42,800 bases of DNA from Candidatus Nealsoniibacteriota bacterium (GTDB lineage Bacteria; Patescibacteriota; Minisyncoccia; Minisyncoccales; MHMH01): positions 1 through 42,800 of the forward strand of contig JACOYH010000006.1 of NCBI GenBank assembly GCA_016181965.1. The letters are read 5' to 3'. Shown here piece by piece: positions 8,803 through 17,049 of this stretch; the stretch's first letter is position 1, and each line of letters begins with the position of its first letter. The translations under genes were made by a program, and so were the position numbers. A model generated the notes under the pieces. That model was not told the DNA's origin. It did not search any database and saw nothing but the letters and a program-made list of their open reading frames with translations.

Positions 8803-9852
8803 CAACGGGATAGAAACATAAAATTTCGTGCCGCGGCCATCCTGCGATTCAAACCATATTGTGCCGCCAAGTAATTTTGCGGCCTCCCTGGCGATATATA
8901 AACCCAGACCGGTGCTGTCCGGCTTCAGGGTGATGGCGTTGGAAGCGCGAACGAATTTTCCAAAAATACGTCCTTGATCTTCCCTGGGGATACCAATGCC
9001 GTTGTCTTGAACCGTCAAGATTGCGCGGTCATTTTTCTTGCCCAAACAAACTTCTATCTTGCCATTGGATCTACTATAATCGATAGCGTTGCCTATAAGA
9101 TTTCTAAGAATATGATCGAAAGCTGTTTTATCGATTTTTAAGTTCAACTCTTGCGGATGATCGGTGAAGCGTATAGCCAGCTCTTTTTTTCTGCAAAGCG
9201 GCTGGTATTCTTTCAGACAATCGCTAATAAATCTGACTAATTCAACCGGCTCGGGAGATGCTTGAAATTTGCCCGACTCAATGCGGGAAAGCGAAAGAAG
9301 GAGTTTTACGAGATCGTTCAGTTTTTTTACGCAACAGAAAATATTATCAAGATATTCTCTTCCCCGTTCCGTGAAATTCTCTTTTTTTGAAAACATTTCC
9401 AACGTCCATTGAATACCCGTAAGAGGAGTGCGCAACTGATGGGAGGACAAAGAAAGAAATTCACTCTTAGCTTTGTCAATTTCTCTTTCCTTCGTTACAT
9501 CGCTGAAAACTTCTAAAATGGCCGTGTCGCCGTTGTGCATCATTCCCGTATGGCTTATCGAAATAATTCTGCCGTTCATACAGCGATCCGTTTCCAATGT
9601 TTCTGTTTTGCCGGGCTTAATGCCCGCCCTTAGCGGGCACTTTGCACATTGCTTTTTATCGTCCTTATAAATTTCCCAGCATTTCTGACCGATGGCCTTA
9701 TCGCCATAAATTGACAAAAGTTTTTTATTCATAAAAAGCACTCTGCCTTTTCCGTCGACAATGTCAATACCGTAAGGTATGGTGGCAAGCAACACCTCCT
9801 TAAACTTGCGGTCGCTCATCAGCTTATTTTTTGGTTTTTTTATAGATGGCAT
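8800..9852 (-). CDS. PAS sensor histidine kinase
   Basis: FLSLSSHQLRTPLTGIQW; NLIGNAIDYS; DNGIGIPREDQGRIFGKFVR; STGLGLYIA. Start chosen at MPSIKKPKNK downstream of a TACAAT-like -10. Confidence 0.88.
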   Translation of the reverse strand: MPSIKKPKNKLMSDRKFKEVLLATIPYGIDIVDGKGRVLFMNKKLLSIYGDKAIGQKCWEIYKDDKKQCAKCPLRAGIKPGKTETLETDRCMNGRIISISHTGMMHNGDTAILEVFSDVTKEREIDKAKSEFLSLSSHQLRTPLTGIQWTLEMFSKKENFTERGREYLDNIFCCVKKLNDLVKLLLSLSRIESGKFQASPEPVELVRFISDCLKEYQPLCRKKELAIRFTDHPQELNLKIDKTAFDHILRNLIGNAIDYSRSNGKIEVCLGKKNDRAILTVQDNGIGIPREDQGRIFGKFVRASNAITLKPDSTGLGLYIAREAAKLLGGTIWFESQDGRGTKFYVSIPL

Positions 9853-9915
9853 ATTTTTCTTGATTGTATCAAATGAAGAAAAAATTAGGAAGACCAATCC
9901 AAATCACAACCACTT

Positions 9916-9936
9916 GTTCGGTGTTGAACGCCGAAC
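9916..9936. repeat. Near-perfect palindrome (10-1-10) between divergent genes
   Basis: gttcggtgtt-g-aacgccgaac, one T:G position. Confidence 0.85.
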
Positions 9937-9963
9937 GTTATTTTGATAAACTAAAATAATTCT

Positions 9964-10995
9964 ATGAACAGGAAAAAGAAGGCATTAGGATTTGAAATCA
10001 ATCCAACGGATTCTGTTGTTTATTCTTCCTTCAATCCATCAATAAAGAAATGGAACAGCTTAACCGCAAGACGCTGTGAAGACAAGAATTTTTGGCCGTC
10101 TCCATTTTCATCCGGCCTAAATTACGGCCTCGCTGTTTTTGAAGGAATGAAAGCATTCCGCCACAAAGACGGAAAAATTTACATATTCAGGCCGCATCAT
10201 CACGCCAGAAGATTCATCGGGTCGCTGAAGGGCCTCTCAATGCCGCCGTTTCCAACGGAAAAATTCACAGAAGCGGTGAAGCGGCTGGTTTATATAAATG
10301 CGAAATTCGTTCCCGAATACCGCCAAGGCAGTTTATACATCCGCCCCATCGCTTGGGGGGACAAAAACCTGGGCTTTGGCCACAACCCTAACCTTGCCTA
10401 TACCGCGGCTTTCCAGTGCTCGCCCGTGGGTCTGTATTATACTGGCGATCTGAAAAGCATTGCCGTCTATATCATGAGAGAAATGACCAGGGCAATGCCC
10501 GGAGGATTAGGTTACTGCAAGGTTGCGGGAAATTACGAAATTTCCAGGATGGCCAAAGTCATCGCCGACAAACACGGATGCGGCGATGCACTATTTCTTG
10601 ACGGAAAAACCAAAACACATATCGAAGAATTTGGAGCGGCGAATGTTTTTGTGGTAAAAAATGATGCTCTCTATACTCCTCCCCCAAGCGATACCATTCT
10701 GTCGGGCATCACTCGCAAAAGCATAATCACATTGGCTAAGTCGGTTCTGCGCCTCAAGATTTATGAGCAAGACATTCGCGTTAAAGACGTTACAAAAATG
10801 GCTGATGAGGTTTTTGCCTGTGGAACCGCTGTCGCAATCACTCCCGTCGGACAAATAAGGGACGGTAAAACCATTTATACAATCGGCGATGGCCAGACGG
10901 GGCAAATCACTAAAAAACTATACGATCTTTTAACCGGCGTTCAGTACGGCGACATTAAGGATAAGTTCGGCTGGATGGAAGAAGTAGAAAAATGA
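9964..10995 (+). CDS. ilvE: Branched-chain amino acid aminotransferase
   Basis: NYGLAVFEGMKAFRHKDGKIYIFRPHHHARRF, GLGYCKVAGNYE, EFGAANVFVV: PLP fold-type IV aminotransferase motifs. Confidence 0.85.
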   Translation: MNRKKKALGFEINPTDSVVYSSFNPSIKKWNSLTARRCEDKNFWPSPFSSGLNYGLAVFEGMKAFRHKDGKIYIFRPHHHARRFIGSLKGLSMPPFPTEKFTEAVKRLVYINAKFVPEYRQGSLYIRPIAWGDKNLGFGHNPNLAYTAAFQCSPVGLYYTGDLKSIAVYIMREMTRAMPGGLGYCKVAGNYEISRMAKVIADKHGCGDALFLDGKTKTHIEEFGAANVFVVKNDALYTPPPSDTILSGITRKSIITLAKSVLRLKIYEQDIRVKDVTKMADEVFACGTAVAITPVGQIRDGKTIYTIGDGQTGQITKKLYDLLTGVQYGDIKDKFGWMEEVEK

Positions 10996-10996
10996 A

Positions 10997-11070
10997 TGGC
11001 TGCGGGGCTAGGATTCGAACCTAGATAACGACATTCAGAGTGTCGGGTCCTACCATTAGACGACCCCGCA
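10997..11070 (-). tRNA. tRNA-Gln (anticodon CTG), CCA encoded
   Basis: Minus strand TGCGGGGTCGTCTAATGGTAGGACCCGACACTCTGAATGTCGTTATCTAGGTTCGAATCCTAGCCCCGCAGCCA. Confidence 0.9.
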
Positions 11071-11325
11071 ATGATTAATTATTTTTTTATTAAATAATTT
11101 CTTTAAAAATCTTCTCCCATTAGTTGATTTAAGAAATTTCTCTCTTTCTCTCGCTTTTTCAAAATCGTCAAACTCTTCAATATGTATAACCTCCCAAGGT
11201 TTATATCTTCTTGTATAAAAATGTTTTCCGAAGTTATGTTCTTTCAATCTCCTATGAATATCATTTGTCAAGCCAACATAACTTTTCTTAACGATACTAC
11301 TTTTTAGAACATACACGATATACAT
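11056..11325 (-). CDS. GIY-YIG nuclease-domain protein
   Basis: MYIVYVLKSSIVKKSYVGLTNDIHRRLKEHN; the ORF runs into the tRNA-Gln 5' end and stops at TAA in the tRNA D-arm. Confidence 0.85.
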   Translation of the reverse strand: MYIVYVLKSSIVKKSYVGLTNDIHRRLKEHNFGKHFYTRRYKPWEVIHIEEFDDFEKAREREKFLKSTNGRRFLKKLFNKKIINHCGVV

Positions 11326-11332
11326 ATATGTA

Positions 11333-11386
11333 TAGACGACCCGCCTCGACGAGCCCGCTCGTCGGGCGAGGCGGGCCCCGCAATGG
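11333..11386 (-). repeat. Truncated copy of the tRNA-Gln 5' end interrupted by a GC-rich palindrome
   Basis: Minus strand CCATTGCGGGG-[CCCGCCTCGCCCGACGAGCGGGCTCGTCGAGGCGGG]-TCGTCTA versus CATTGCGGGGTCGTCTA at the intact tRNA. Confidence 0.8.
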
Positions 11387-12313
11387 TTACGCTTTCAGAT
11401 ATTTACGAATGGCGATCCAGCTGGAAATAACTCCCAAGCCGACTCCGGCAACCAGCTGAATCAATAATATCAGTAAAATGTTGCCGATAAAGTAACTAAA
11501 TATATTAAACCCTGGAATTAAAATTGCAAGATGCGGGCCAAGGAAATACAGGCCAATGCCGAATATCAGCATAGTAACGGCGACAGCAAAAAGCCCGGCC
11601 AATATGCCCTGAAACAGAAATGGGCCGCGAATAAACCAATTAGCCGCTCCCACCAGCCGCATTGTCTCTATTTCCTCCCGGGCATTGTAGATTGCCAGCC
11701 GCACGGTGTTAAAAGCGACTAAAATTGCCACCAATGCAAAACCAATGCTAAAAACAATGCCGGCCATGTTAATGCTGTCGGTGAGAGAAAATATTTTATC
11801 TATGGCAGATTTTTTCTGCTGATAGTCAACTTTGGCCACCAAGTCGTTGAACGGAGAATCTGTTATAAAACTGGAGATAGCGGCATACTGCGTGGCCTCC
11901 CACGCCTTGATATTCAAAGAGGCCAGCAAGGGGTTTCTGCCCAACTCTTCCAAAGAGTCCATAATGGCTTCGTCTTCCTTGTGACGTTCGGTGAATTTAT
12001 CTAAGGCCTCTTCTCTGGAAACATAAAGAACTTCTTTGACTTCCGGCATTTTTGAAAGCTCGTCTTTTACTATCAAAATGTCGTCGCTTGAAAGCTCTTG
12101 CTTGAAATAAATGTACATATCAACTTTTTCTTTCAAACTGGCAACCAAAAATTGAGAGGTCTTCTGCGCGAGGAACATGGATGTTGCCAGGGAAATGGTC
12201 AAAACCATAATAAAAATCGTGGCAAAGGAAAGCCCTCCCTGCCTGCGGAATCCCTTCCAGCCCGATTTTGCGATTCTTTTTAGTGAAATTAAAAACATAT
12301 TTTTATAAAGCAA
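11387..12313 (-). CDS. ftsX: Cell division protein FtsX (permease)
   Basis: Four-TM permease; VDMYIYFKQELSSDDI, EVLYVSREEALDKF, downstream of ftsE. Confidence 0.88.
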   Translation of the reverse strand: MLYKNMFLISLKRIAKSGWKGFRRQGGLSFATIFIMVLTISLATSMFLAQKTSQFLVASLKEKVDMYIYFKQELSSDDILIVKDELSKMPEVKEVLYVSREEALDKFTERHKEDEAIMDSLEELGRNPLLASLNIKAWEATQYAAISSFITDSPFNDLVAKVDYQQKKSAIDKIFSLTDSINMAGIVFSIGFALVAILVAFNTVRLAIYNAREEIETMRLVGAANWFIRGPFLFQGILAGLFAVAVTMLIFGIGLYFLGPHLAILIPGFNIFSYFIGNILLILLIQLVAGVGLGVISSWIAIRKYLKA

Positions 12314-12992
12314 ATTTCCCCCGCTCTTCGTCCCTGATAATTCTGCCCTGCTCCAAGGTTACCACCCTTTTTTTGAGCGTATTAATAATATCTTTGTTAT
12401 GAGTAGCCAGAAGGACGGTCGTGCCCATTTGGTTGATTGTATCTAATAATTTAATTATCTCTTTTGTGTGGAAAGGGTCAAGGTTGCCTGTCGGCTCATC
12501 GGCTAAAATAATGTCGGGGCGATGAATCAGGGCCCGGGCAATGGCCGCCCTCTGCCTTTCGCCGCCCGAAAGCTCTTCCGGAAAATTATTAGCTCTTTCG
12601 GCCAGACCGGTAATTTCCAAAACCTTAGTTACGTCTTTGTTGATTTCTCTTTCGGTCGCTCCCATCACTTCCATAATATAGGCCACATTTTCGTGAACAG
12701 TTTTTGTGCCGAGAAGTTTATAATCCTGAAAGACCGCGCCAATTCTTCTGCGGAAGTAGGGTAATTGTTCTGATTTGATTTTGTGAACGTCTTGCCCTTC
12801 GTAAAAAATTTGGCCGGAGGTCGGTTTTTCTTCCGCCAGAAAAAGCTTAAAAAGGGTTGTTTTGCCAGCCCCTGATCTTCCCACGATTGAAACAAACTCT
12901 CCCTGATTTATTTCAAAAGAAACATCTTCGAGAGCTGAAATTGGAGATATCCCCGATTTATATACCTTAGTTATATTTTGGAAAGAAATCAT
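12303..12992 (-). CDS. ftsE: Cell division ATP-binding protein FtsE
   Basis: Walker A GRSGAGKTTL, LSGGERQRAAIARAL, ILADEPTGNLD. Confidence 0.92.
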   Translation of the reverse strand: MISFQNITKVYKSGISPISALEDVSFEINQGEFVSIVGRSGAGKTTLFKLFLAEEKPTSGQIFYEGQDVHKIKSEQLPYFRRRIGAVFQDYKLLGTKTVHENVAYIMEVMGATEREINKDVTKVLEITGLAERANNFPEELSGGERQRAAIARALIHRPDIILADEPTGNLDPFHTKEIIKLLDTINQMGTTVLLATHNKDIINTLKKRVVTLEQGRIIRDEERGKFAL

Positions 12993-14048
12993 TAAAGTCG
13001 TATTTCTGCCTCAATAAATTTATCGATGTCGCCGTCGAGCACGGATTCTGTATCTGCGGTCTCCACATTCGTTCTTGCGTCTTTGACCATTCGGTAGGGA
13101 TGCAGCACATAAGAACGAATCTGATTGCCCCATTCTATAGAAACCGCCTTGCCCTTTATTTTTTCCAGTTCTTTTTCTCTTTCTTGTTCCTTCAGATGAA
13201 AAAGCTTGGCGTAAAGGAGCTTCATGGCCGTGTCCCTGTTTTGGCCCTGCAGACGTTCTGATTGGCAGGAGACAGTGATTTTTGTTGGCAAGTGGGTTAT
13301 TCTAACAGCCGACTCGCGGCGATTGACATACTGGCCGCCCGGACCAGACGCTCTGAATGTTTCCACCCTTAGGTCTTCGGGATTGATTTTTATCTCTTCT
13401 TCGTCTGCCTTCGATATTTCTGGCATAACTTCTACCATAGCAAAAGAAGTATGGCGCAACGATTGAGCCGAAAAAGGAGAAATGCGCACGAGCCGATGCA
13501 CTCCGTTCTCTTTTTTTAACAAACCGTAAGCCAAGTTTCCCTTAATTTCCACGGTTACCGACTTTGTGCCTATTCTGCCCTCGGGGCCCGGATCGCCAAA
13601 TGACTGGTGCAGCACCTTGGCTGAAAATCCCCTTCTGTCGGCATATCTCAAATACATCCGCAAAAGCATGGTTGCCCAGTCCTGCGCGTCCTGACCTCCG
13701 GCTCCTGCAAATATTGAAAGAACAGCCGAGCCCTTATCATATCTTCCGGGCAAAAAAACCTCAATTTCCTTGCTGTCCAGTTTCTTTGCAAACTCTCTAA
13801 TCTCGCTCTCCGAAGAGATGACCGAAAGAGCGCCTCTAATCTCATCAAACTCGCTTAACTCCTGCTGCAAATTACTGTAGCGCTGAGTAATTTCAACCGC
13901 TTTTTCCTTATTCTGCCAAAGATCTGCCTTTTGAATTTCTTTCTGCAGCGCCTCAAATTTTTTCCTTTTTGCCCCTATGTCAAAGACGGTCCTCCAAAAG
14001 GAGGAGTTTAACTTCCAATTCCTTAATTTTTTCTGCAATATCTTTCAT
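12992..14048 (-). CDS. prfB: Peptide chain release factor 2, programmed +1 frameshift
   Basis: GGQYVNRRESAVRITHLPT (GGQ). Upstream frame ATG at 14048: MKDIAEKIKELEVKLLLLEDRL-TGA; the +1 frame resumes DIGAKRKKFEALQ. Slip site CTT-TGA-C preceded by GGAGG. Confidence 0.92.
13980..13996 (-). promoter_or_regulatory. prfB +1 frameshift signal
   Basis: Minus strand GGAGGACCGTCTTTGAC. Confidence 0.85.
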
Positions 14049-14118
14049 TTTTTTATCTTATCATATTTTTTTAAAAAAACAAGAGAAAACCACTCCAAAT
14101 TGTCAAACAATTGAAGCT

Positions 14119-14139
14119 GGTTGACACCAGGTGTCAACC
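14119..14139. repeat. Perfect palindrome (10-1-10)
   Basis: ggttgacacc-a-ggtgtcaacc. Confidence 0.95.
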
Positions 14140-14152
14140 GAGTCAAATTATG

Positions 14153-14227
14153 TGGAGCCGGAGGTGAGATTCGAACTCACGGCCTACGGTTTACGAAACC
14201 GTTGCTCTGCCGCTGAGCTACTCCGGC
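14153..14227 (-). tRNA. tRNA-Thr (anticodon CGT), CCA encoded
   Basis: Minus strand GCCGGAGTAGCTCAGCGGCAGAGCAACGGTTTCGTAAACCGTAGGCCGTGAGTTCGAATCTCACCTCCGGCTCCA. Confidence 0.92.
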
Positions 14228-14673
14228 CTAAACATTAATTTTCTTACAAGTTCAGAGCTTGATTGAACCTTGCCGCCATTGCCGCTATTGTACACTAATT
14301 TACAGCCGATTGATTTGCAAGTGGCAACCTCTGGAACATTGCTCGCTTTTCTGTCGCCGCCATTGGCAAAAATATGGGGTTTTATTTTTGCTAATTCCTG
14401 GCAGACGCTCATATCTGTCGGATGAGGCGAATGGTTTGTAAAAATAACTTTATCCACGCTCGCAAGCGATTCCAAAATTTCCTTGCGCTCTTGCTGGGGC
14501 ATAAAAACATAACCCTTCTTAGCAAGCAACCAGTTATCGTTATTTAAAATTACCACCAATTTATCGCCCAATTTTTTCGCCTCGTTGAACAACCGAACAT
14601 GCCCAATGTGAATTGGATCAAATCCTCCGCTTACTGCCACGATAATTTCTCTCTTTTTAATCGATTTTGGCAT
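14218..14673 (-). CDS. Cytidylyltransferase-like nucleotidyltransferase
   Basis: VAVSGGFDPIHIGHVRLFNEAKKLGDKLVVILNNDNWL (HxGH). Start moved to MPKSIKK because the ORF start lies in tRNA-Gly; the TAG stop lies in tRNA-Thr. Confidence 0.82.
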   Translation of the reverse strand: MPKSIKKREIIVAVSGGFDPIHIGHVRLFNEAKKLGDKLVVILNNDNWLLAKKGYVFMPQQERKEILESLASVDKVIFTNHSPHPTDMSVCQELAKIKPHIFANGGDRKASNVPEVATCKSIGCKLVYNSGNGGKVQSSSELVRKLMFRPE

Positions 14674-14677
14674 ATTC

Positions 14678-14751
14678 TGGAGCGGGTAACGGGAATCGAA
14701 CCCGTATCTCAACCTTGGGAAGGTCGCATTCTACCACTGAACCATACCCGC
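14678..14751 (-). tRNA. tRNA-Gly (anticodon CCC), CCA encoded
   Basis: Minus strand GCGGGTATGGTTCAGTGGTAGAATGCGACCTTCCCAAGGTTGAGATACGGGTTCGATTCCCGTTACCCGCTCCA. Confidence 0.92.
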
Positions 14752-14775
14752 ACTTCGCTTTCGCTCAGTGTAAAC

Positions 14776-15147
14776 CTACCATGTAAAAGGATTCCACCAC
14801 TGTCGTTGTTCTTCTGTCTGGACAGGCTGGTCAACAGAAGGCAGCACAGCCACGACTTCTTCGCCGGGCTTTTTCAGATTAAATCTCTCACGGGCCTCGG
14901 TTTCCAAATAGTCCTCTTTGGCCGCTTCTGAAATCTGCGCCTGCACTTGGTCTCTTTTCTCCTCCAATATTTGCAATTGTCTTTGAAGATAATCCCTTTG
15001 CGCGTCGAGTTCGTCTCTCTTTTGATTTATTCTGAAATTGGAAACAACCAAGAAACCGACAACCACAGCCAGCGCCAAGCCGAGAGAAATTGAAAATATG
15101 AGCTGTTGCCTGTCCTCCCTTTGATTTTTTTTATATTTTGCTATCAT
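14776..15147 (-). CDS. Septum formation initiator (FtsB/DivIC-like)
   Basis: One N-terminal TM followed by a coiled coil (RDELDAQRDYLQRQLQILEEKRDQVQAQI) and ETEARERFNLKKPGEEVVAVL. Confidence 0.75.
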   Translation of the reverse strand: MIAKYKKNQREDRQQLIFSISLGLALAVVVGFLVVSNFRINQKRDELDAQRDYLQRQLQILEEKRDQVQAQISEAAKEDYLETEARERFNLKKPGEEVVAVLPSVDQPVQTEEQRQWWNPFTW

Positions 15148-15153
15148 GATATT

Positions 15154-15249
15154 ATGAAAATGCGGAAAGTGGCAAAATTTGTATGGATAGGCCTGATTTC
15201 CATGGTGATTATCAGTATGCTGGCCTTTACGCTCGCCCCCTTATTTTAG
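15154..15249 (+). CDS. Small single-TM membrane protein (31 aa), absent from the ORF track
   Basis: MKMRKVAKFVWIGLISMVIISMLAFTLAPLF-TAG. Confidence 0.6.
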   Translation: MKMRKVAKFVWIGLISMVIISMLAFTLAPLF

Positions 15250-15267
15250 TTTATTTTCTCCTTATTT

Positions 15268-17049
15268 TCAAGTCCTAAAGACCTCCAAAAAGACACGGGA
15301 TGGTATTTTAATCTTTCCCCTTTCTTTTAATTCTTTTTTGCCCTTCTTTTGCTTTTCCAAAAGCTTTTTCTTTCTGGTGTAATCGCCTCCGTAAAGAGGA
15401 GCGATAACGTCTTTTCCCTTAGAACGCAGTGTTTCTCGGGCGATAATCTTTCCCCCGATAGCCGCTTGCAAGGGCACGGAAAATAATTGCGGCGGCAGAA
15501 CGTCTTTCAACTTTTCAACAATTCTTTTGCCCTCTTTATAGGCCTCGCTTTCCGGCACTATTCTCGAGAGCGCTTCTTCTTTTCTGCCCAAAATCAGGAT
15601 ATCAACTTTGGCTAATTTAGCTTCTCTCCAATCAAGCACTGCGTAACTCATTGAGGCAAAACCCTGCGAGACGGTTTTAAGCTTATCGTAAAGGTTCTTG
15701 GTGATAATTTCACGCAAAGGCATCTCGTAAACGAGCTGAACCTTATCTGCCCCAATGTAGTCGGTCTTTTGCTGTTTTGCCTCAATACCCTTGAGCAACT
15801 CCAAAACAGCCCCCAGATAACCAACGGGCGTTAAGACCTCCAACTTAGACCACAACTCTTTTGCGGAGACAATCCTGCCCGGATCGGGCCAGTCGGCCGA
15901 AGTGTGTATGAGCATTTCTTTTTTGTCGGTAGTAGCGAGCTTATAAAGCACCGAGGGTGTGGACAAAACCAAGCTTAAATCGAACTCCCTCCGTAACCGC
16001 TCGGCTATAATTTCAACATGTAAAAGGCCTAAAAAACCGCACTGAAATCCTCTCCCTAATCCCTCCTTGAGTTCGGGCTTGAAATCCAACGAAGCGTCAT
16101 TAAGTTTTAGTTTTTCCAAACCAATCTTCAATAAATCAAAATCATCGGAGTTTTCAGGATAGATGCTTAAAAAAACCTTAGGTTGTGGCTCCTTGTACCC
16201 GGGCAAAGGCGCAACGCCCGCAGGCGCATTCGTAATGGTATCGCCCACCCTAACTTTTACCGAGTCCTTCACACCGGTAGCAATGTAGCCGATTTCCCCA
16301 GCCGATAGCATTTCCTGCGGGGCGAGATCGGGATTAAAAATACCCACCTCTTTGGCCTCGCCCTTAGCGCCGCTCTGAATAAGATAGATTTTATCTCCCC
16401 TTTTTACTTGTCCCTCAAAGACCCTCGCGTATGCCAACACGCCTTTATACGAATCGTATTTGGAATCAAAAATTAAGGCGCGCAACGGGCCCGTTGTGGT
16501 CAGACCCCCCGCGGGAGGCGGAATCTCTTTAATCACAGCTTCCAAAACCTGCTCAATATTCGTCCCTTCCTTGGCGGAAATCCTGATAATTTCTGCGGGG
16601 TTAACGCCCAAAAGGTCGGAGATTTCTCTTTCGGTTTCCTCGACTCTCGCCTGTGGGGAATCGATTTTATTGATGACCGGAATAACAACCAACTTCTCCT
16701 GTTTTGCCAAGTCCAAGTTGCCCACTGTCTGGGCTTGAATGCCCTTGGTGGCGTCTACCAGCAGAACTGCTCCCTCTACGGCCAACAGCGATCTTGAAAC
16801 CTCATAGGTGAAGTCCACATGGCCGGGCGTGTCAATTAAGTTTATAATATAATCCTTATATTGCATTCGCACCGGTTGCATTTTAATGGTAATGCCCCTT
16901 TCTCTTTCCAACTCCATGAGGTCAAGATATTGGGCATGCATTTTTCTTTTTTCTACAGTGCCGGTTAGTTCTAAAAATCTGTCGGCCAAAGTCGACTTCC
17001 CGTGATCAATGTGCGCAAATATTACAAAATTCCTTATCTTACTTTGCAT
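15268..17049 (-). CDS. lepA: Elongation factor 4 (LepA)
   Basis: RNFVIFAHIDHGKSTLADR, ERERGITIKMQPVRM, full-length EF4 including C-terminal KKKLLEKQKKGKKELKERGKIKIPSRVFLEVFR. Confidence 0.95.
   Translation of the reverse strand: MQSKIRNFVIFAHIDHGKSTLADRFLELTGTVEKRKMHAQYLDLMELERERGITIKMQPVRMQYKDYIINLIDTPGHVDFTYEVSRSLLAVEGAVLLVDATKGIQAQTVGNLDLAKQEKLVVIPVINKIDSPQARVEETEREISDLLGVNPAEIIRISAKEGTNIEQVLEAVIKEIPPPAGGLTTTGPLRALIFDSKYDSYKGVLAYARVFEGQVKRGDKIYLIQSGAKGEAKEVGIFNPDLAPQEMLSAGEIGYIATGVKDSVKVRVGDTITNAPAGVAPLPGYKEPQPKVFLSIYPENSDDFDLLKIGLEKLKLNDASLDFKPELKEGLGRGFQCGFLGLLHVEIIAERLRREFDLSLVLSTPSVLYKLATTDKKEMLIHTSADWPDPGRIVSAKELWSKLEVLTPVGYLGAVLELLKGIEAKQQKTDYIGADKVQLVYEMPLREIITKNLYDKLKTVSQGFASMSYAVLDWREAKLAKVDILILGRKEEALSRIVPESEAYKEGKRIVEKLKDVLPPQLFSVPLQAAIGGKIIARETLRSKGKDVIAPLYGGDYTRKKKLLEKQKKGKKELKERGKIKIPSRVFLEVFRT

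Noticed and set aside
9602-9640. Palindrome tgcccgc-cctta-gcgggca inside the 8800..9852 histidine kinase
   Set aside because: Only 7-bp arms, and it encodes a CxxCP motif (CAKCPLRAG) plausibly conserved in PAS domains; likely coincidence.
11319-11334. tatacatatatgtata palindrome over the GIY-YIG start codon
   Set aside because: AT-rich 16-mer partly dictated by the MYI start of the GIY-YIG domain; could be an operator, but there is no independent support.
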